A stretch of DNA of 64,000 nucleotides from Cyclobacteriaceae bacterium (GTDB lineage: Bacteria; Bacteroidota; Bacteroidia; Cytophagales; Cyclobacteriaceae). Shown here piece by piece: positions 45,809 to 53,999 of this stretch. The stretch is from contig JALHOT010000004.1 in the NCBI GenBank assembly GCA_022842845.1, positions 154,449 through 218,448 of the forward strand. Reading direction: 5' to 3'. The notes under the pieces were generated by a model. It was not told the DNA's origin. It saw nothing but the letters and a program-made list of their open reading frames with translations, and did no database searches. Position numbers and translations under genes: made by a program. Position 1 is the stretch's first letter, and every line of letters begins with the position of its first letter.

Positions 45809-48445
45809 TTAAGCACCATGTGTTTGCGTTGGTAAGGTTACTTTTACACGCGTGCCTTGCCCCATAATGCTTTGAAGAGTCACCTCACCTTGCAATTTCT
45901 GAACTGCTTTCTTTACTATGTAAAGGCCCAGCCCATTACCTTTGGCAAATTCATTGGCGCGGAAGTACATTTCAAATACTCTTTCTTGATATTCTAACGG
46001 AATCCCTTGCCCGTTATCGGTTACTTCAATCACTAATTTGTCTTGTTCGTGGTACGCCAACAATTCAATCCTCGCATTATTATCACAACAAAAAATAATG
46101 GCATTCTCTAACAGGTTCTGCACAATGATTTTAACCAGTGCCGGATAAGTGAATACCGCATGGATTGTTTTGACTTGTATAATAACCTGAATTTTTTTTG
46201 CTTTGATGCTATCTCTGAAGGCTTCGACTTCTAACGTAAATATTTCTTGCAAGAAAATTTCTTTGTAGACGAGTTCCTGAGCACCCAAGTCTGAGATGGA
46301 TTGCAGTTTTTGCAACATGCGATCCAGGTTGCGGGCGTTTTCATCTACCTTCGAGAAAAGTTCGAGGGCCACCTGGTCTTTCACCAATACACGTGCTACC
46401 TCAGCCAAGCCCATAAAAGTAGTTAAGGGTCTTCTGAAGTCGTGAGAAGATCGGTAGAAGAAAGTATCGAGTTCTTTATAAGCTTCCTTTAGTTCTGAAG
46501 TCCTTGCTTCTATCCGTATTTCAAGATCTTCATTGATTTTTCGGATGTAGTCATAACTAAGTTTTAGTTCGAAGGCCTGGTTTTCAATTTTACTTTTCTG
46601 CTCTTGAATGGCATCATTTAATTCTGTAAGCCCATTATTGGCTTCGGTAAGTTCCTCCGCCTGCGATAGCATCTCTTCATTTTGTTCTGAAATGGTACTA
46701 TTAAGATTCCGGAGCCTTTGGGCAAAGCGGTAATAAAATATTCCGATCACTAAAAATACAAGGCCGCCTGCTATGCTGGCGTAAAGAATGATGCGTTGTT
46801 GCCTGATCTGGGCCTGACTCAAAGCGTTATTCTTATTGAGTAATTCAATTTCACGTTCCTGTTTTTCAAGATTGTACAAAGCCTGGTAAGCTGCCTGACT
46901 TTCTACTTTTTGTTTGCTAAAGAGGCTATCAGAAAAGAGATTGTATTGCTGATAGTACTCAACGGCCTTATCACTGCGACCAGTTTTATGCAGCAGGTTG
47001 GCCATGTCAATAAAAGCCACTCTGAAAATATCTGTACCAGAGGTGGGCGGTGCAAGTTTGATGGCTTTCTCCAGGTAATATTCCGCTGAATCGTAAACAC
47101 CAAGTTGCGTGTAAGCCCTACCAATGCGGTTGTAATAGAGGCATTGTCCATAAGTATCGCCAATAGCCAAGTCAATTGTAAGACCTTTCCAATAATAGGG
47201 CAATGCTTTTTGATATTGCTTTTGTTCGAGAAATAATTCGCCTAGATTAAAAAGATTGGCCGATAAATAGTAAGGTTTGGCAATGCGCTGACTGGAGAGT
47301 AAACTTTGCTGCAGGTATTCGTTGGCTGAATCATATTGACTGGCTTTTGCTGCCAGGTTACCGGCCAGGTTATAGCACCAGTATTTTTGAATATCAAGAC
47401 CAAGGGCTTCAAATTGGTCAATGGCTTTGTTAATATAAATACTTGATAGCTCATAGCCCCTTATTCTATAAAATGCCCATGCCATATCGTAATAGGCATC
47501 AGCTTCTATCTTTTTAAATCCGTGCGCTTCGGCAATTTTGATAGCCTCCTCTAAATGTTTTACTGCTAGCTCGTGATAGCCATTCTCCTGTAATACATCT
47601 CCCATTCTTTCATTTACCTGCGCCAGGTAATATTTAGAGCCTACCATTCGGTGATGGGAAAGTGCTTGGCTATACACACGCAGGGACTCTTCAAACTTTC
47701 CCCTGCCGTGTAGAATTCTGGCTTGCTCTAAATTAATCAGTGCAGTAAGGTTACCTCCCTTGTCGCCTAATCTACTTGCGTTATTCAGACTTGTTTCAGC
47801 TTGGTCAAGACGCGCTAGTTCTTCCTGCACTCGCCCCAACTGTAACCAGGCAAGTGCTTGCGTGCTTGCAGCAGTTTTAGTGGCAAGACGCATAGCTTCC
47901 TCTGCAAATTGCAGGGCTATCTCTAACTCTCCGCGTCTAATATGGAAGCGACTCATGCCAATTTGAGCCAATACCTTTAAGTCGGTATTTTCTTTTTCAC
48001 TGAGTTGCACCGCACTTTGGTAGTATTGGTATGCGGAATCGTAAGGCCCTTTTACTAAGAATAGATCTGCTAGTTGTATGTTACTTTGGATAACAACAGT
48101 TTGTGCTTTTGTTTGGGTAGCTAAAGCAATGGCTTGCAGATAAATTTTCTTGGACTCACTTAATTTACCAATTGCATAGTAGTAATGTGCACGATTGCTT
48201 AAGGCTTGCGCCTCAAGCTGGGGATCTTGATTTTTTTGTGCCAAAGTAAGTGCCTCTGCTGTACTTAAATCGGCCTCTGTTAAATTATGGTTGAAATAGT
48301 ATTGAGATAGTTGATCAAGTAAGACTATGCGTTTTGAATTATTTTTTTCGCGGCCAAGCAGTTCTTGCAGGCTGTCAATCTTGTTATGTTGGGCAAAGCC
48401 CATAGTAACGGTAACCAAGAGTAAGCAAAGGATGCGTATAGACAA
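45809..48445 (-). CDS. TPR-repeat sensor histidine kinase (878 aa)
   Basis: Membrane sensor kinase. A signal peptide (1-19) and a long periplasmic array of tetratricopeptide repeats (about 30-520) are followed by one membrane helix (about 552-576), a coiled coil (about 580-650), and a HisKA-like domain with SSHDFRRPLTTFMG (His about 667). The HATPase_c domain has N-box QNLLENAIIF, G1 DNGQGIPLEY and G2 GNGLGLYIVKKA. The start is TTG at 48445. No response regulator gene is adjacent; the lone receiver at 53460 is a possible but unproven partner. Confidence 0.9.
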   Translation of the reverse strand: MSIRILCLLLVTVTMGFAQHNKIDSLQELLGREKNNSKRIVLLDQLSQYYFNHNLTEADLSTAEALTLAQKNQDPQLEAQALSNRAHYYYAIGKLSESKKIYLQAIALATQTKAQTVVIQSNIQLADLFLVKGPYDSAYQYYQSAVQLSEKENTDLKVLAQIGMSRFHIRRGELEIALQFAEEAMRLATKTAASTQALAWLQLGRVQEELARLDQAETSLNNASRLGDKGGNLTALINLEQARILHGRGKFEESLRVYSQALSHHRMVGSKYYLAQVNERMGDVLQENGYHELAVKHLEEAIKIAEAHGFKKIEADAYYDMAWAFYRIRGYELSSIYINKAIDQFEALGLDIQKYWCYNLAGNLAAKASQYDSANEYLQQSLLSSQRIAKPYYLSANLFNLGELFLEQKQYQKALPYYWKGLTIDLAIGDTYGQCLYYNRIGRAYTQLGVYDSAEYYLEKAIKLAPPTSGTDIFRVAFIDMANLLHKTGRSDKAVEYYQQYNLFSDSLFSKQKVESQAAYQALYNLEKQEREIELLNKNNALSQAQIRQQRIILYASIAGGLVFLVIGIFYYRFAQRLRNLNSTISEQNEEMLSQAEELTEANNGLTELNDAIQEQKSKIENQAFELKLSYDYIRKINEDLEIRIEARTSELKEAYKELDTFFYRSSHDFRRPLTTFMGLAEVARVLVKDQVALELFSKVDENARNLDRMLQKLQSISDLGAQELVYKEIFLQEIFTLEVEAFRDSIKAKKIQVIIQVKTIHAVFTYPALVKIIVQNLLENAIIFCCDNNARIELLAYHEQDKLVIEVTDNGQGIPLEYQERVFEMYFRANEFAKGNGLGLYIVKKAVQKLQGEVTLQSIMGQGTRVKVTLPTQTHGA

Positions 48446-48547
48446 GTTGTTGGTTGCTTGTTGATGAGGGAAGTTAGGAATTAAGTACTAGCAATCAAAA
48501 GTTACGTGTACCCATTATGAGGCCTACATCAAGTATTATCACAACAA

Positions 48548-48579
48548 TAAAAAGGCCTGTGTTAAAAAAAGCACAGGCC
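48548..48579 (-). terminator. rho-independent terminator of tmRNA
   Basis: GGCCTGTG (48554-48561) pairs with CACAGGCC (48572-48579), followed on the minus strand by a T-run. It lies 7 nt past the mature tmRNA 3' end. Confidence 0.85.
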
Positions 48580-48585
48580 CTGGAG

Positions 48586-48975
48586 TGGAGCTGCAGGGAA
48601 TCGAACCCTGGTCCAGAGAAGGTGAAAATCGAGCCTTCTACATGCTTAGTTGACTTTGGTTTTTGTGAACAAGCCGGCAGGCAACAACCAACTCATTCCT
48701 TAGTCACTGAATCTTAGCTGTGCTTAGTAACCTCGCACAGAGCAGTTTTGCTATTCGACACCGCTATACCAGCTCCCGCAAATCAAAGGAACTGAGCGAT
48801 GATGGCCTCCGGCTTCTTAAGCGGGATAAGCTTATCTAACAATCTGTTAGATTAAGCAGCCATGGCGTAAGTTGTTTCGCCACGTAATTGTTGGAACTAT
48901 CTTTTAAGGCTCTCATCCCATGAGCCTGCATGCTTATACCCGTCTGCACACAGCCTGTCAAAACCGGTCAGCCCC
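48586..48975 (-). ncRNA. ssrA: tmRNA (transfer-messenger RNA), one-piece
   Basis: Rescues stalled ribosomes. On the minus strand the 5' end is GGGGCTGACCGGTTTTGACAG (start of 48975) and the 3' end carries the T-arm GGTTCGATTCC and acceptor CAGCTCC plus discriminator A (48586). The acceptor strands pair as GGGGCTG/CAGCTCC. The tag reading frame at 48881-48852 encodes GETTYAMAA followed by TAA. The CCA end is not encoded (the next bases are CTC), so it must be added by CCA transferase. About 390 nt, usual for the class. Confidence 0.95.
48852..48881 (-). other. tmRNA proteolysis-tag reading frame (GETTYAMAA-stop)
   Basis: Ten codons GGC GAA ACA ACT TAC GCC ATG and so on, to TAA. The Tyr-Ala-Met-Ala-Ala end is the degron recognised by ClpXP-type proteases; related GExxYAxAA tags occur in Bacteroidota. 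Confidence 0.93.
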
Positions 48976-49115
48976 ATTAAATTAATTGACAAAGTACAAT
49001 TAACAATCTTTAATAAGGGTGACAAATATAGCTGTTTAAAAGTTCCCAACATTGTTTGCGCGGCATTGTCAATAGTCCATTGTTAATTATCAATTGAATT
49101 TTATCTTGCAGGCTA

Positions 49116-50228
49116 ATGGAAGGATTTGTTGTTTCAGCGCGTAAGTACAGGCCTTCGGGTTTTGATGAAGTCGTAGGGCAGGAGCATATTACCACTACGC
49201 TTAAAAATGCCATTGATACCAATAAACTGGCGCAAGCCCTCCTTTTTTGTGGTCCAAGGGGTGTGGGTAAGACTACCTGCGCTCGTATTGTGGCCCGGCT
49301 TATTAACGGTTTTGAGGAAAGGGCAGAGCAGAATGCACTCAATATTTTTGAATTAGACGCAGCCTCCAATAACTCTGTAGAAGATATTCGTAACCTGATT
49401 GATCAGGTTCGTTACCCACCTCAATTCGGAAAGTTTAAAGTTTATATCATTGACGAGGTGCACATGCTCTCCAATGCAGCCTTCAATGCATTTTTGAAGA
49501 CGCTCGAGGAGCCACCACCGTATGCCATTTTTATTCTGGCCACCACCGAGAAGCACAAGGTAATACCAACTATTCTCTCTCGTTGCCAGATTTTTGACTT
49601 CAATCGAATTCAGATCAGTGATATTGCGAATCACCTGAAGAAGATTGCCAAAGTGGAAGGCATTCCGGCAGAAGATGAAGCTTTGCACCTGATTTCCCAA
49701 AAGGCTGACGGAGCCTTGCGAGATGCTCTATCGATTTTTGATTTGATGGTGACCTATGCGGCAGGTCAGGGGGTAACCTTTAAAAGTGTACTGAATAATT
49801 TACACATCCTGGATTACGATTACTATTTCCAGGTGGTTGATTCTCTGATGTCGCAAAACCATACGCAGCCCTTGTTGCTTTTTGACGAAGTGTTGAAAAA
49901 AGGTTTTGATGGACAAAATTTCATCGTAGGTCTGGCAGAGCACTTTAGAAATCTTTTGGTATCGCAAGATGCCCGGACGGTGCAGCTTATGGAAGTGCCG
50001 GATAGTGTGAAAAAGAGTTATGCTGAGCAAGCCAAGGCTTGTCCGCCACAGGTATTGCTTACCTGGTTGAATATAGCCAGCCAGGCTGACATTCAGTATA
50101 AGGCCAGCAAGAATCAACGACTCACAGTTGAGCTTGCCCTTATGAAGATGGCCCACGTATCTCATCTGATCAGTGCCAACAGCCTCAACGCATCTGCCGC
50201 TGAGGCAAAAAAAAAAGTGATGACATAA
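49116..50228 (+). CDS. dnaX: DNA polymerase III subunit gamma (dnaX frame-0 product, 370 aa)
   Basis: Clamp-loader ATPase. RKYRPSGFDEVVGQEHI opens the AAA+ domain; Walker A is GPRGVGKTT, Walker B region IIDEVHMLSNAAFNAFLK, and sensor TTEKHKVIPTILSRCQ follows. Domain III continues to about residue 355. Between Walker A and DAASNNSVEDIR, where most DnaX proteins have a four-Cys zinc module, this protein has NGFEERAEQNALNIF with no cysteines. Frame 0 ends with AEAKKKVMT right after a run of ten A (50207-50216). The tau extension continues in the -1 frame. Confidence 0.93.
   Translation: MEGFVVSARKYRPSGFDEVVGQEHITTTLKNAIDTNKLAQALLFCGPRGVGKTTCARIVARLINGFEERAEQNALNIFELDAASNNSVEDIRNLIDQVRYPPQFGKFKVYIIDEVHMLSNAAFNAFLKTLEEPPPYAIFILATTEKHKVIPTILSRCQIFDFNRIQISDIANHLKKIAKVEGIPAEDEALHLISQKADGALRDALSIFDLMVTYAAGQGVTFKSVLNNLHILDYDYYFQVVDSLMSQNHTQPLLLFDEVLKKGFDGQNFIVGLAEHFRNLLVSQDARTVQLMEVPDSVKKSYAEQAKACPPQVLLTWLNIASQADIQYKASKNQRLTVELALMKMAHVSHLISANSLNASAAEAKKKVMT
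50207..50216 (+). promoter_or_regulatory. A10 slippery run in dnaX
   Basis: Ten consecutive A read GCA AAA AAA AAA GTG in frame 0. A -1 shift here joins the 370-residue N-terminal product to an open frame that runs to 50842. A weak hairpin TCCGT-N8-ACGGA (50230-50247) lies 13 nt downstream. A homopolymer sequencing error is the competing explanation. Confidence 0.6.
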
Positions 50229-50842
50229 CTCCGTCTCCTTCTACGGAAGAAATAATCCTGCCCGTCTCCATTGGCGAAAAGAAAGAAAGTTCCCAGCAAG
50301 CGGAAGAATCAACAAGCGAGGACGCATCTTCTTCTAGTACATATATAGCTCCTAAGCCTGACTTTGCAGAAAAAACCAGGTTCAAATCTGCTCCAAAAAC
50401 GATTAAGCTCAATGAACTGCTGAAGGTCGAAGAGAAGAAAGAGGAAAGCCTGTTACAGGATAATCAGCAAAACCACAAGCAAGAGAAACCCTTTACCGAT
50501 AATGAGCTTAAAGAAGCGTGGTCTGCTTTTGCAGATACGCGAAAAATGCAGCAAGCTGATTATTTCCTATTAAACCAGGACTACGAACGAAATGATTCAC
50601 GGATTGTGATACCTCTGTCTAATCCAATACAAGAAACGATGCTGAATGAGTTTCGCTTGGAGCTCAATACTTATCTTCGCGAGCGTTTGCAGAATAGTAA
50701 CATACAAGTGCTTGGCGAATTGCGTGCAGTAGAAGAAAAGAAAATGATTTACACCCCACGAGATAAGTTTGAGTATCTCTCCAATAAGAACCCACTCTTT
50801 AGAGAACTGCGCGATCGTTTAGGTCTTGATCCTGATTATTAA
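50207..50842 (+). CDS. dnaX: DnaX tau C-terminal extension, -1 frame relative to gamma
   Basis: From the A run to 50842 the -1 frame is fully open. It reads KKKSDDITPSPSTEE, then an acidic/Ser-rich linker, then a C-terminal domain with TDNELKEAWSAFADTRKMQ and an end PLFRELRDRLGLDPDY. That is the usual plan of the Bacteroidota DnaX tau tail, which contacts the polymerase and helicase. A -1 event gives a 575-residue tau. There is no independent start with ribosome-binding context, so it is a continuation of dnaX, not a separate gene. The last 4 nt overlap the convergent ATPase gene. Confidence 0.85.
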   Translation, partial: KKKSDDITPSPSTEEIILPVSIGEKKESSQQAEESTSEDASSSSTYIAPKPDFAEKTRFKSAPKTIKLNELLKVEEKKEESLLQDNQQNHKQEKPFTDNELKEAWSAFADTRKMQQADYFLLNQDYERNDSRIVIPLSNPIQETMLNEFRLELNTYLRERLQNSNIQVLGELRAVEEKKMIYTPRDKFEYLSNKNPLFRELRDRLGLDPDY

Positions 50843-52386
50843 AATAGGCTGGTTTTCCTTCTGCTGGTTCTGCGGGGAGGTGCTCCAAAAAGCATTCCGA
50901 ACACGCCACGCACCAATTCGCGGCCAACTTGTTTGGCAACAGGCGATGCCATGACTTCTTCAAAAGTTGACTTCTCTGCTTTTCGGGTGCTTGTTGAATT
51001 GGGCTTAGCCTCTTGCACTTCTTCTTTACTTTCTTGCTGCCGCATTCTTTCATTCAGCAGTTCAAAGGCACTTTCCGGGTCAACAGAATCTTTGTACTTT
51101 TTATACATATCGGATGCCTTGAGTAGATCCTCATATGCTTCCGGGGTCAAGGGTCCCATTACAGAGCCTGGAGGAGCCAGGTGCGTTACCACTGTTTCGG
51201 TGGGAATACCTTTTTCATTCAATACTGTAATGAAGGCCTGACCGGTACCCAGCTGGGTGAACTGCTGCTCCATGTCATAATACACAGACTTGGGAAAAGT
51301 CTTGATGGTATCTTTTAATGCTTTTACATCGTTGGGTGTAAAGGCACGAATTACATGGTGCACTCGGTTACCAAGTTGAGCCAATACATTGGCAGGGATA
51401 TCCTGCGTTACCTGTGTGCAGAAGAAAATACCTACACCTTTTGATCTGATCAGACGGATGATTTGGTCGATTTGATCCAGAAAAGCTTTAGGTGCGTCTT
51501 TAAAAAGCAAGTGTGCCTCATCAAGGAAAAAGATGAGCTTAGGTTTATCAAGATCGCCTGCTTCAGGTAAGCGTTGGTACAACTCTGCCAACAAAGAAAG
51601 CATGAAGGTGGAGAAGATAGCTGGTTGATGTTGAATGTCAGCAACATTCAATAAGCTGATCACACCTTTGCCATCGATCTTTTCGAATAAGTCTTCAATA
51701 TCAAAGGAGGGTTCGCCAAAAAGGTGATCAACGCCTTGTTGTTCGAGCGAAACAATTTTTCGAAGAATGGTGGAAGCGGTGGCAGAAGATATCTTTCCAT
51801 AGTCTGCTTTAATTTCAGCGGCACCTGCACCTTCCGTTAAATAGTTTAATACTTTTTTCAGGTCGTTGAAATCGACCATGGGCAGTTGCTTGTCGTCTGC
51901 ATATTTAAACAGAATATTAAGCACCCCTGTCTGGGTGTCATTTAACTCTAAAATTTTACTGAGCAGGGCAGGGCCAAATTCAGTAATGGTGGCGCGCATT
52001 TGTGCTCCAAGCTTGCCGCTGAGAGAATATAGTTCAACCGGAAATGAAGAAGGTTTAAATTGGATGCCAAGCGCATGAGCACGCTCCTCTATTTTTTCGT
52101 TGCTGCTTCCTTCTTTTGCCATGCCCGATATGTCACCTTTCATATCAGGCATAAATACGGGCACCCCTGCTGCAGAAAGCTGTTCAGCCAACAATTGCAA
52201 AGTTCTGGTTTTTCCGGAGCCGGTTGCTCCTGTTACCAAACCATGTCTGTTCATCATTTTCATGGAGAGGTATACACTTGCTTCAGCAACAATTTCTGAT
52301 TGATAAACCCCGGCACCCAGGTATATGCTGTTGGCGCTTTGTGTGTATGACTTTTGAATGGAGGCTATGAATTGTTCTTTAGACAT
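50839..52386 (-). CDS. HerA/DUF853-type ATPase (515 aa)
   Basis: Member of the DUF853 (YjgR) branch of the HerA/FtsK ATPases. Walker A is GATGSGKT (53-60), Walker B is KLIFFLDEAHLLF, and the arginine-finger region RLIRSKGVGIFFCTQVTQDIP-type block lies near residues 287-308. A charged linker and Arg-rich tail (RRTSRRKTSLF) end the protein. No NurA partner is nearby. Role unknown; DNA translocation is inferred from fold. Convergent with dnaX. Confidence 0.9.
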   Translation of the reverse strand: MSKEQFIASIQKSYTQSANSIYLGAGVYQSEIVAEASVYLSMKMMNRHGLVTGATGSGKTRTLQLLAEQLSAAGVPVFMPDMKGDISGMAKEGSSNEKIEERAHALGIQFKPSSFPVELYSLSGKLGAQMRATITEFGPALLSKILELNDTQTGVLNILFKYADDKQLPMVDFNDLKKVLNYLTEGAGAAEIKADYGKISSATASTILRKIVSLEQQGVDHLFGEPSFDIEDLFEKIDGKGVISLLNVADIQHQPAIFSTFMLSLLAELYQRLPEAGDLDKPKLIFFLDEAHLLFKDAPKAFLDQIDQIIRLIRSKGVGIFFCTQVTQDIPANVLAQLGNRVHHVIRAFTPNDVKALKDTIKTFPKSVYYDMEQQFTQLGTGQAFITVLNEKGIPTETVVTHLAPPGSVMGPLTPEAYEDLLKASDMYKKYKDSVDPESAFELLNERMRQQESKEEVQEAKPNSTSTRKAEKSTFEEVMASPVAKQVGRELVRGVFGMLFGAPPRRTSRRKTSLF

Positions 52387-52423
52387 AGAGAATGCGTTCA
52401 GCTTGCAAGTTAATGTTTGAATA

Positions 52424-52466
52424 TGAAAAGAGGCCCACCATTAGCATTTTGCAGCAAGAGGGCCTC
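52424..52466 (-). terminator. terminator of the DUF3078 gene
   Basis: GAGGCCC (52430-52436) pairs with GGGCCTC (52460-52466); on the minus strand TTTTC follows. It lies 18 nt after the stop of the gene at 52485. The loop is rather long (23 nt). Confidence 0.65.
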
Positions 52467-52484
52467 AGTCAAGTAACTATTATT

Positions 52485-53405
52485 TTACTTTTTCTCTTCG
52501 TAGTTCTGTATGCTGTAAGAAAAACCAAGGTTGAAAAGCTGACTTAATTGTACGCCACTATCCTGGTCGAAGTCATAGAGCAACACGCCACCAAGGTTTA
52601 CGTTAAAGAAGCGGTTTACCTTGGCTGTCATTAATAAATCCAATCGATGGTCAATGGTTTTGGCTTCCAATGTTTCGTAGTTAGCGAAAAGCATGTACCG
52701 CCATTTAAGGTTTACATTGGTGGCAATGTCTTTATTGAAATCAGCAGTTAATTGAAAGGCCAACCACTCGAAGCGCGTGGTTTCTGTTGGATCAACACCA
52801 TAAGGCGTTGGCCCCACACTGGTAACAAAGCGGGTAGGGTCATTCACAATGGTTACCCTGGGGGCAAACGGTGAAAAGCGCATGTTAAAATACTCCACTG
52901 GCTTATATTCAAGACCCCAGGCAGATGTTATAAAAGCAGGGGCAAAAACATCAGAGATAAGATCTTCAACTTCTAAGCCATTGGCATCTTTTGAATATTT
53001 ATAACCCTCAGAAAATTGTGATAGGAAGTTCAGGGAAGAGAACAGGCTCCACTTAGCATTCAGATCGTGGCCATACTTAGTATCGAAGTAGATACGATCA
53101 AGTGTTTTACGCATACCTTGCCCATCGTTGTTAACAAAGCCATATTGCAAATCTATTTCATTATCCCACTTGGATTTTCCTTTGGCATAATTGGCTTTGT
53201 GATTGAACAGTCCGCTGAATCCGATAGAATTGACTCCACCGGCCTTCCAGTTAGACGAAAAGGATGCTTGATTAAAATTTAGACCAAAAGAAGTTTTCTT
53301 TTTCCAATTGGATGTTGTGTCTGGTTTTACAACCTGTGCTTGGCTTGATAAGGATAGGCTGCATGCACAGGCCAGCAAGTAGAAGGTCAGCTTCATTGAA
53401 TTCAT
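52485..53405 (-). CDS. DUF3078 family beta-barrel-like protein (306 aa)
   Basis: A signal peptide (about 1-23, ending SSQAQ) is followed by an alternating-strand, aromatic-rich body (TSFGLNFNQASFSSNWKAGG, WDNEIDLQYGFVNNDGQGMR) typical of DUF3078 outer-membrane proteins of Bacteroidota. Ends in LFNLGFSYSIQNYEEKK. Function of the family is unknown. An in-frame ATG at 53396 is an alternative start. Confidence 0.85.
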   Translation of the reverse strand: MNSMKLTFYLLACACSLSLSSQAQVVKPDTTSNWKKKTSFGLNFNQASFSSNWKAGGVNSIGFSGLFNHKANYAKGKSKWDNEIDLQYGFVNNDGQGMRKTLDRIYFDTKYGHDLNAKWSLFSSLNFLSQFSEGYKYSKDANGLEVEDLISDVFAPAFITSAWGLEYKPVEYFNMRFSPFAPRVTIVNDPTRFVTSVGPTPYGVDPTETTRFEWLAFQLTADFNKDIATNVNLKWRYMLFANYETLEAKTIDHRLDLLMTAKVNRFFNVNLGGVLLYDFDQDSGVQLSQLFNLGFSYSIQNYEEKK

Positions 53406-53459
53406 GGATTACATTTTAAGTAGTTAAATAACTACAATAACCCAAGAGAAGCAAATGCT

Positions 53460-53873
53460 TTAGATGTTGTTCAGTTTTATCTCGTCTAGAGCTACCTCAG
53501 TAAGTGGCTTAGTAATGAATTTGATAACGTGGTTGTTGTTCACAATTTTATCAATATCGCGCTTGTTATCAGAGCTGGATAGAATGATCACTTTGCATTT
53601 GTTGCGCACCAGTTCGTTGAATTTTTCGAATTCATACAGAAAAACGAATCCATCCACGATGGGCATGTTGATATCCAAAAAAATCAGGCTTGGCAGGTTC
53701 TCTGCATTGTTCTGATTTTCACGCAGGTAATCCAAGGCGGACTTGCCCGAGCTTTTCACCTCAACGCGGTTAGAAAACTTGGTGATCTCGATTATCCTCT
53801 TACTGATAAAATTATCAGTATCGTTATCATCTACCAACATCACTAAATCGATGGACTTTGTATCTGTCTGCAT
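53460..53873 (-). CDS. single-domain response regulator (137 aa)
   Basis: CheY-like receiver without output domain. The acidic pocket is in MLVDDNDTDNF (12-22), the phospho-acceptor is Asp67 in FLDINMP, the switch Ser is in IILSSSDN (about 97), and Lys is in FITKPL (about 121). Resembles the Bacteroidota receivers that pair with hybrid or PAS kinases. A possible -7 box TAATTTTG lies at 53924-53917. No kinase is adjacent. Confidence 0.9.
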   Translation of the reverse strand: MQTDTKSIDLVMLVDDNDTDNFISKRIIEITKFSNRVEVKSSGKSALDYLRENQNNAENLPSLIFLDINMPIVDGFVFLYEFEKFNELVRNKCKVIILSSSDNKRDIDKIVNNNHVIKFITKPLTEVALDEIKLNNI

Positions 53874-53951
53874 TAAAGTAGGCTAAGAATGCTTAAAAAA
53901 AGGTTATGGTCAACCGCAAAATTATCCTTTTTCTTCTAATATGTCACTAAG

Positions 53952-53969
53952 TACCTCAAAATTGAGGTA
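53952..53969. repeat. inverted repeat TACCTCAA-AA-TTGAGGTA
   Basis: Eight-bp perfect arms with a two-base centre, between the 3' end of the transglycosylase gene and the response-regulator promoter region. No T-run follows, so an operator is as likely as a terminator. Confidence 0.4.
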
Positions 53970-53999
53970 TTAAAAACCCGGATATTTCTCAGATTTTGG

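Noticed and set aside
48517..48717. short plus-strand reading frame over the 3' part of tmRNA
   Set aside because: The DNA is the complement of the tmRNA T-arm, acceptor and pseudoknot region; the peptide is an artefact.
48976..49060. promoter of tmRNA (TATATTTG at 49030-49023, minus strand)
   Set aside because: The -7 box fits, but the nearest TTG gives a 16-nt spacer, shorter than the usual 19-21, so I did not list it as a feature.
50546..50842. separate 98-codon gene after dnaX
   Set aside because: The frame is open back to the A10 run and its product is the usual tau C terminus, so it is part of dnaX.
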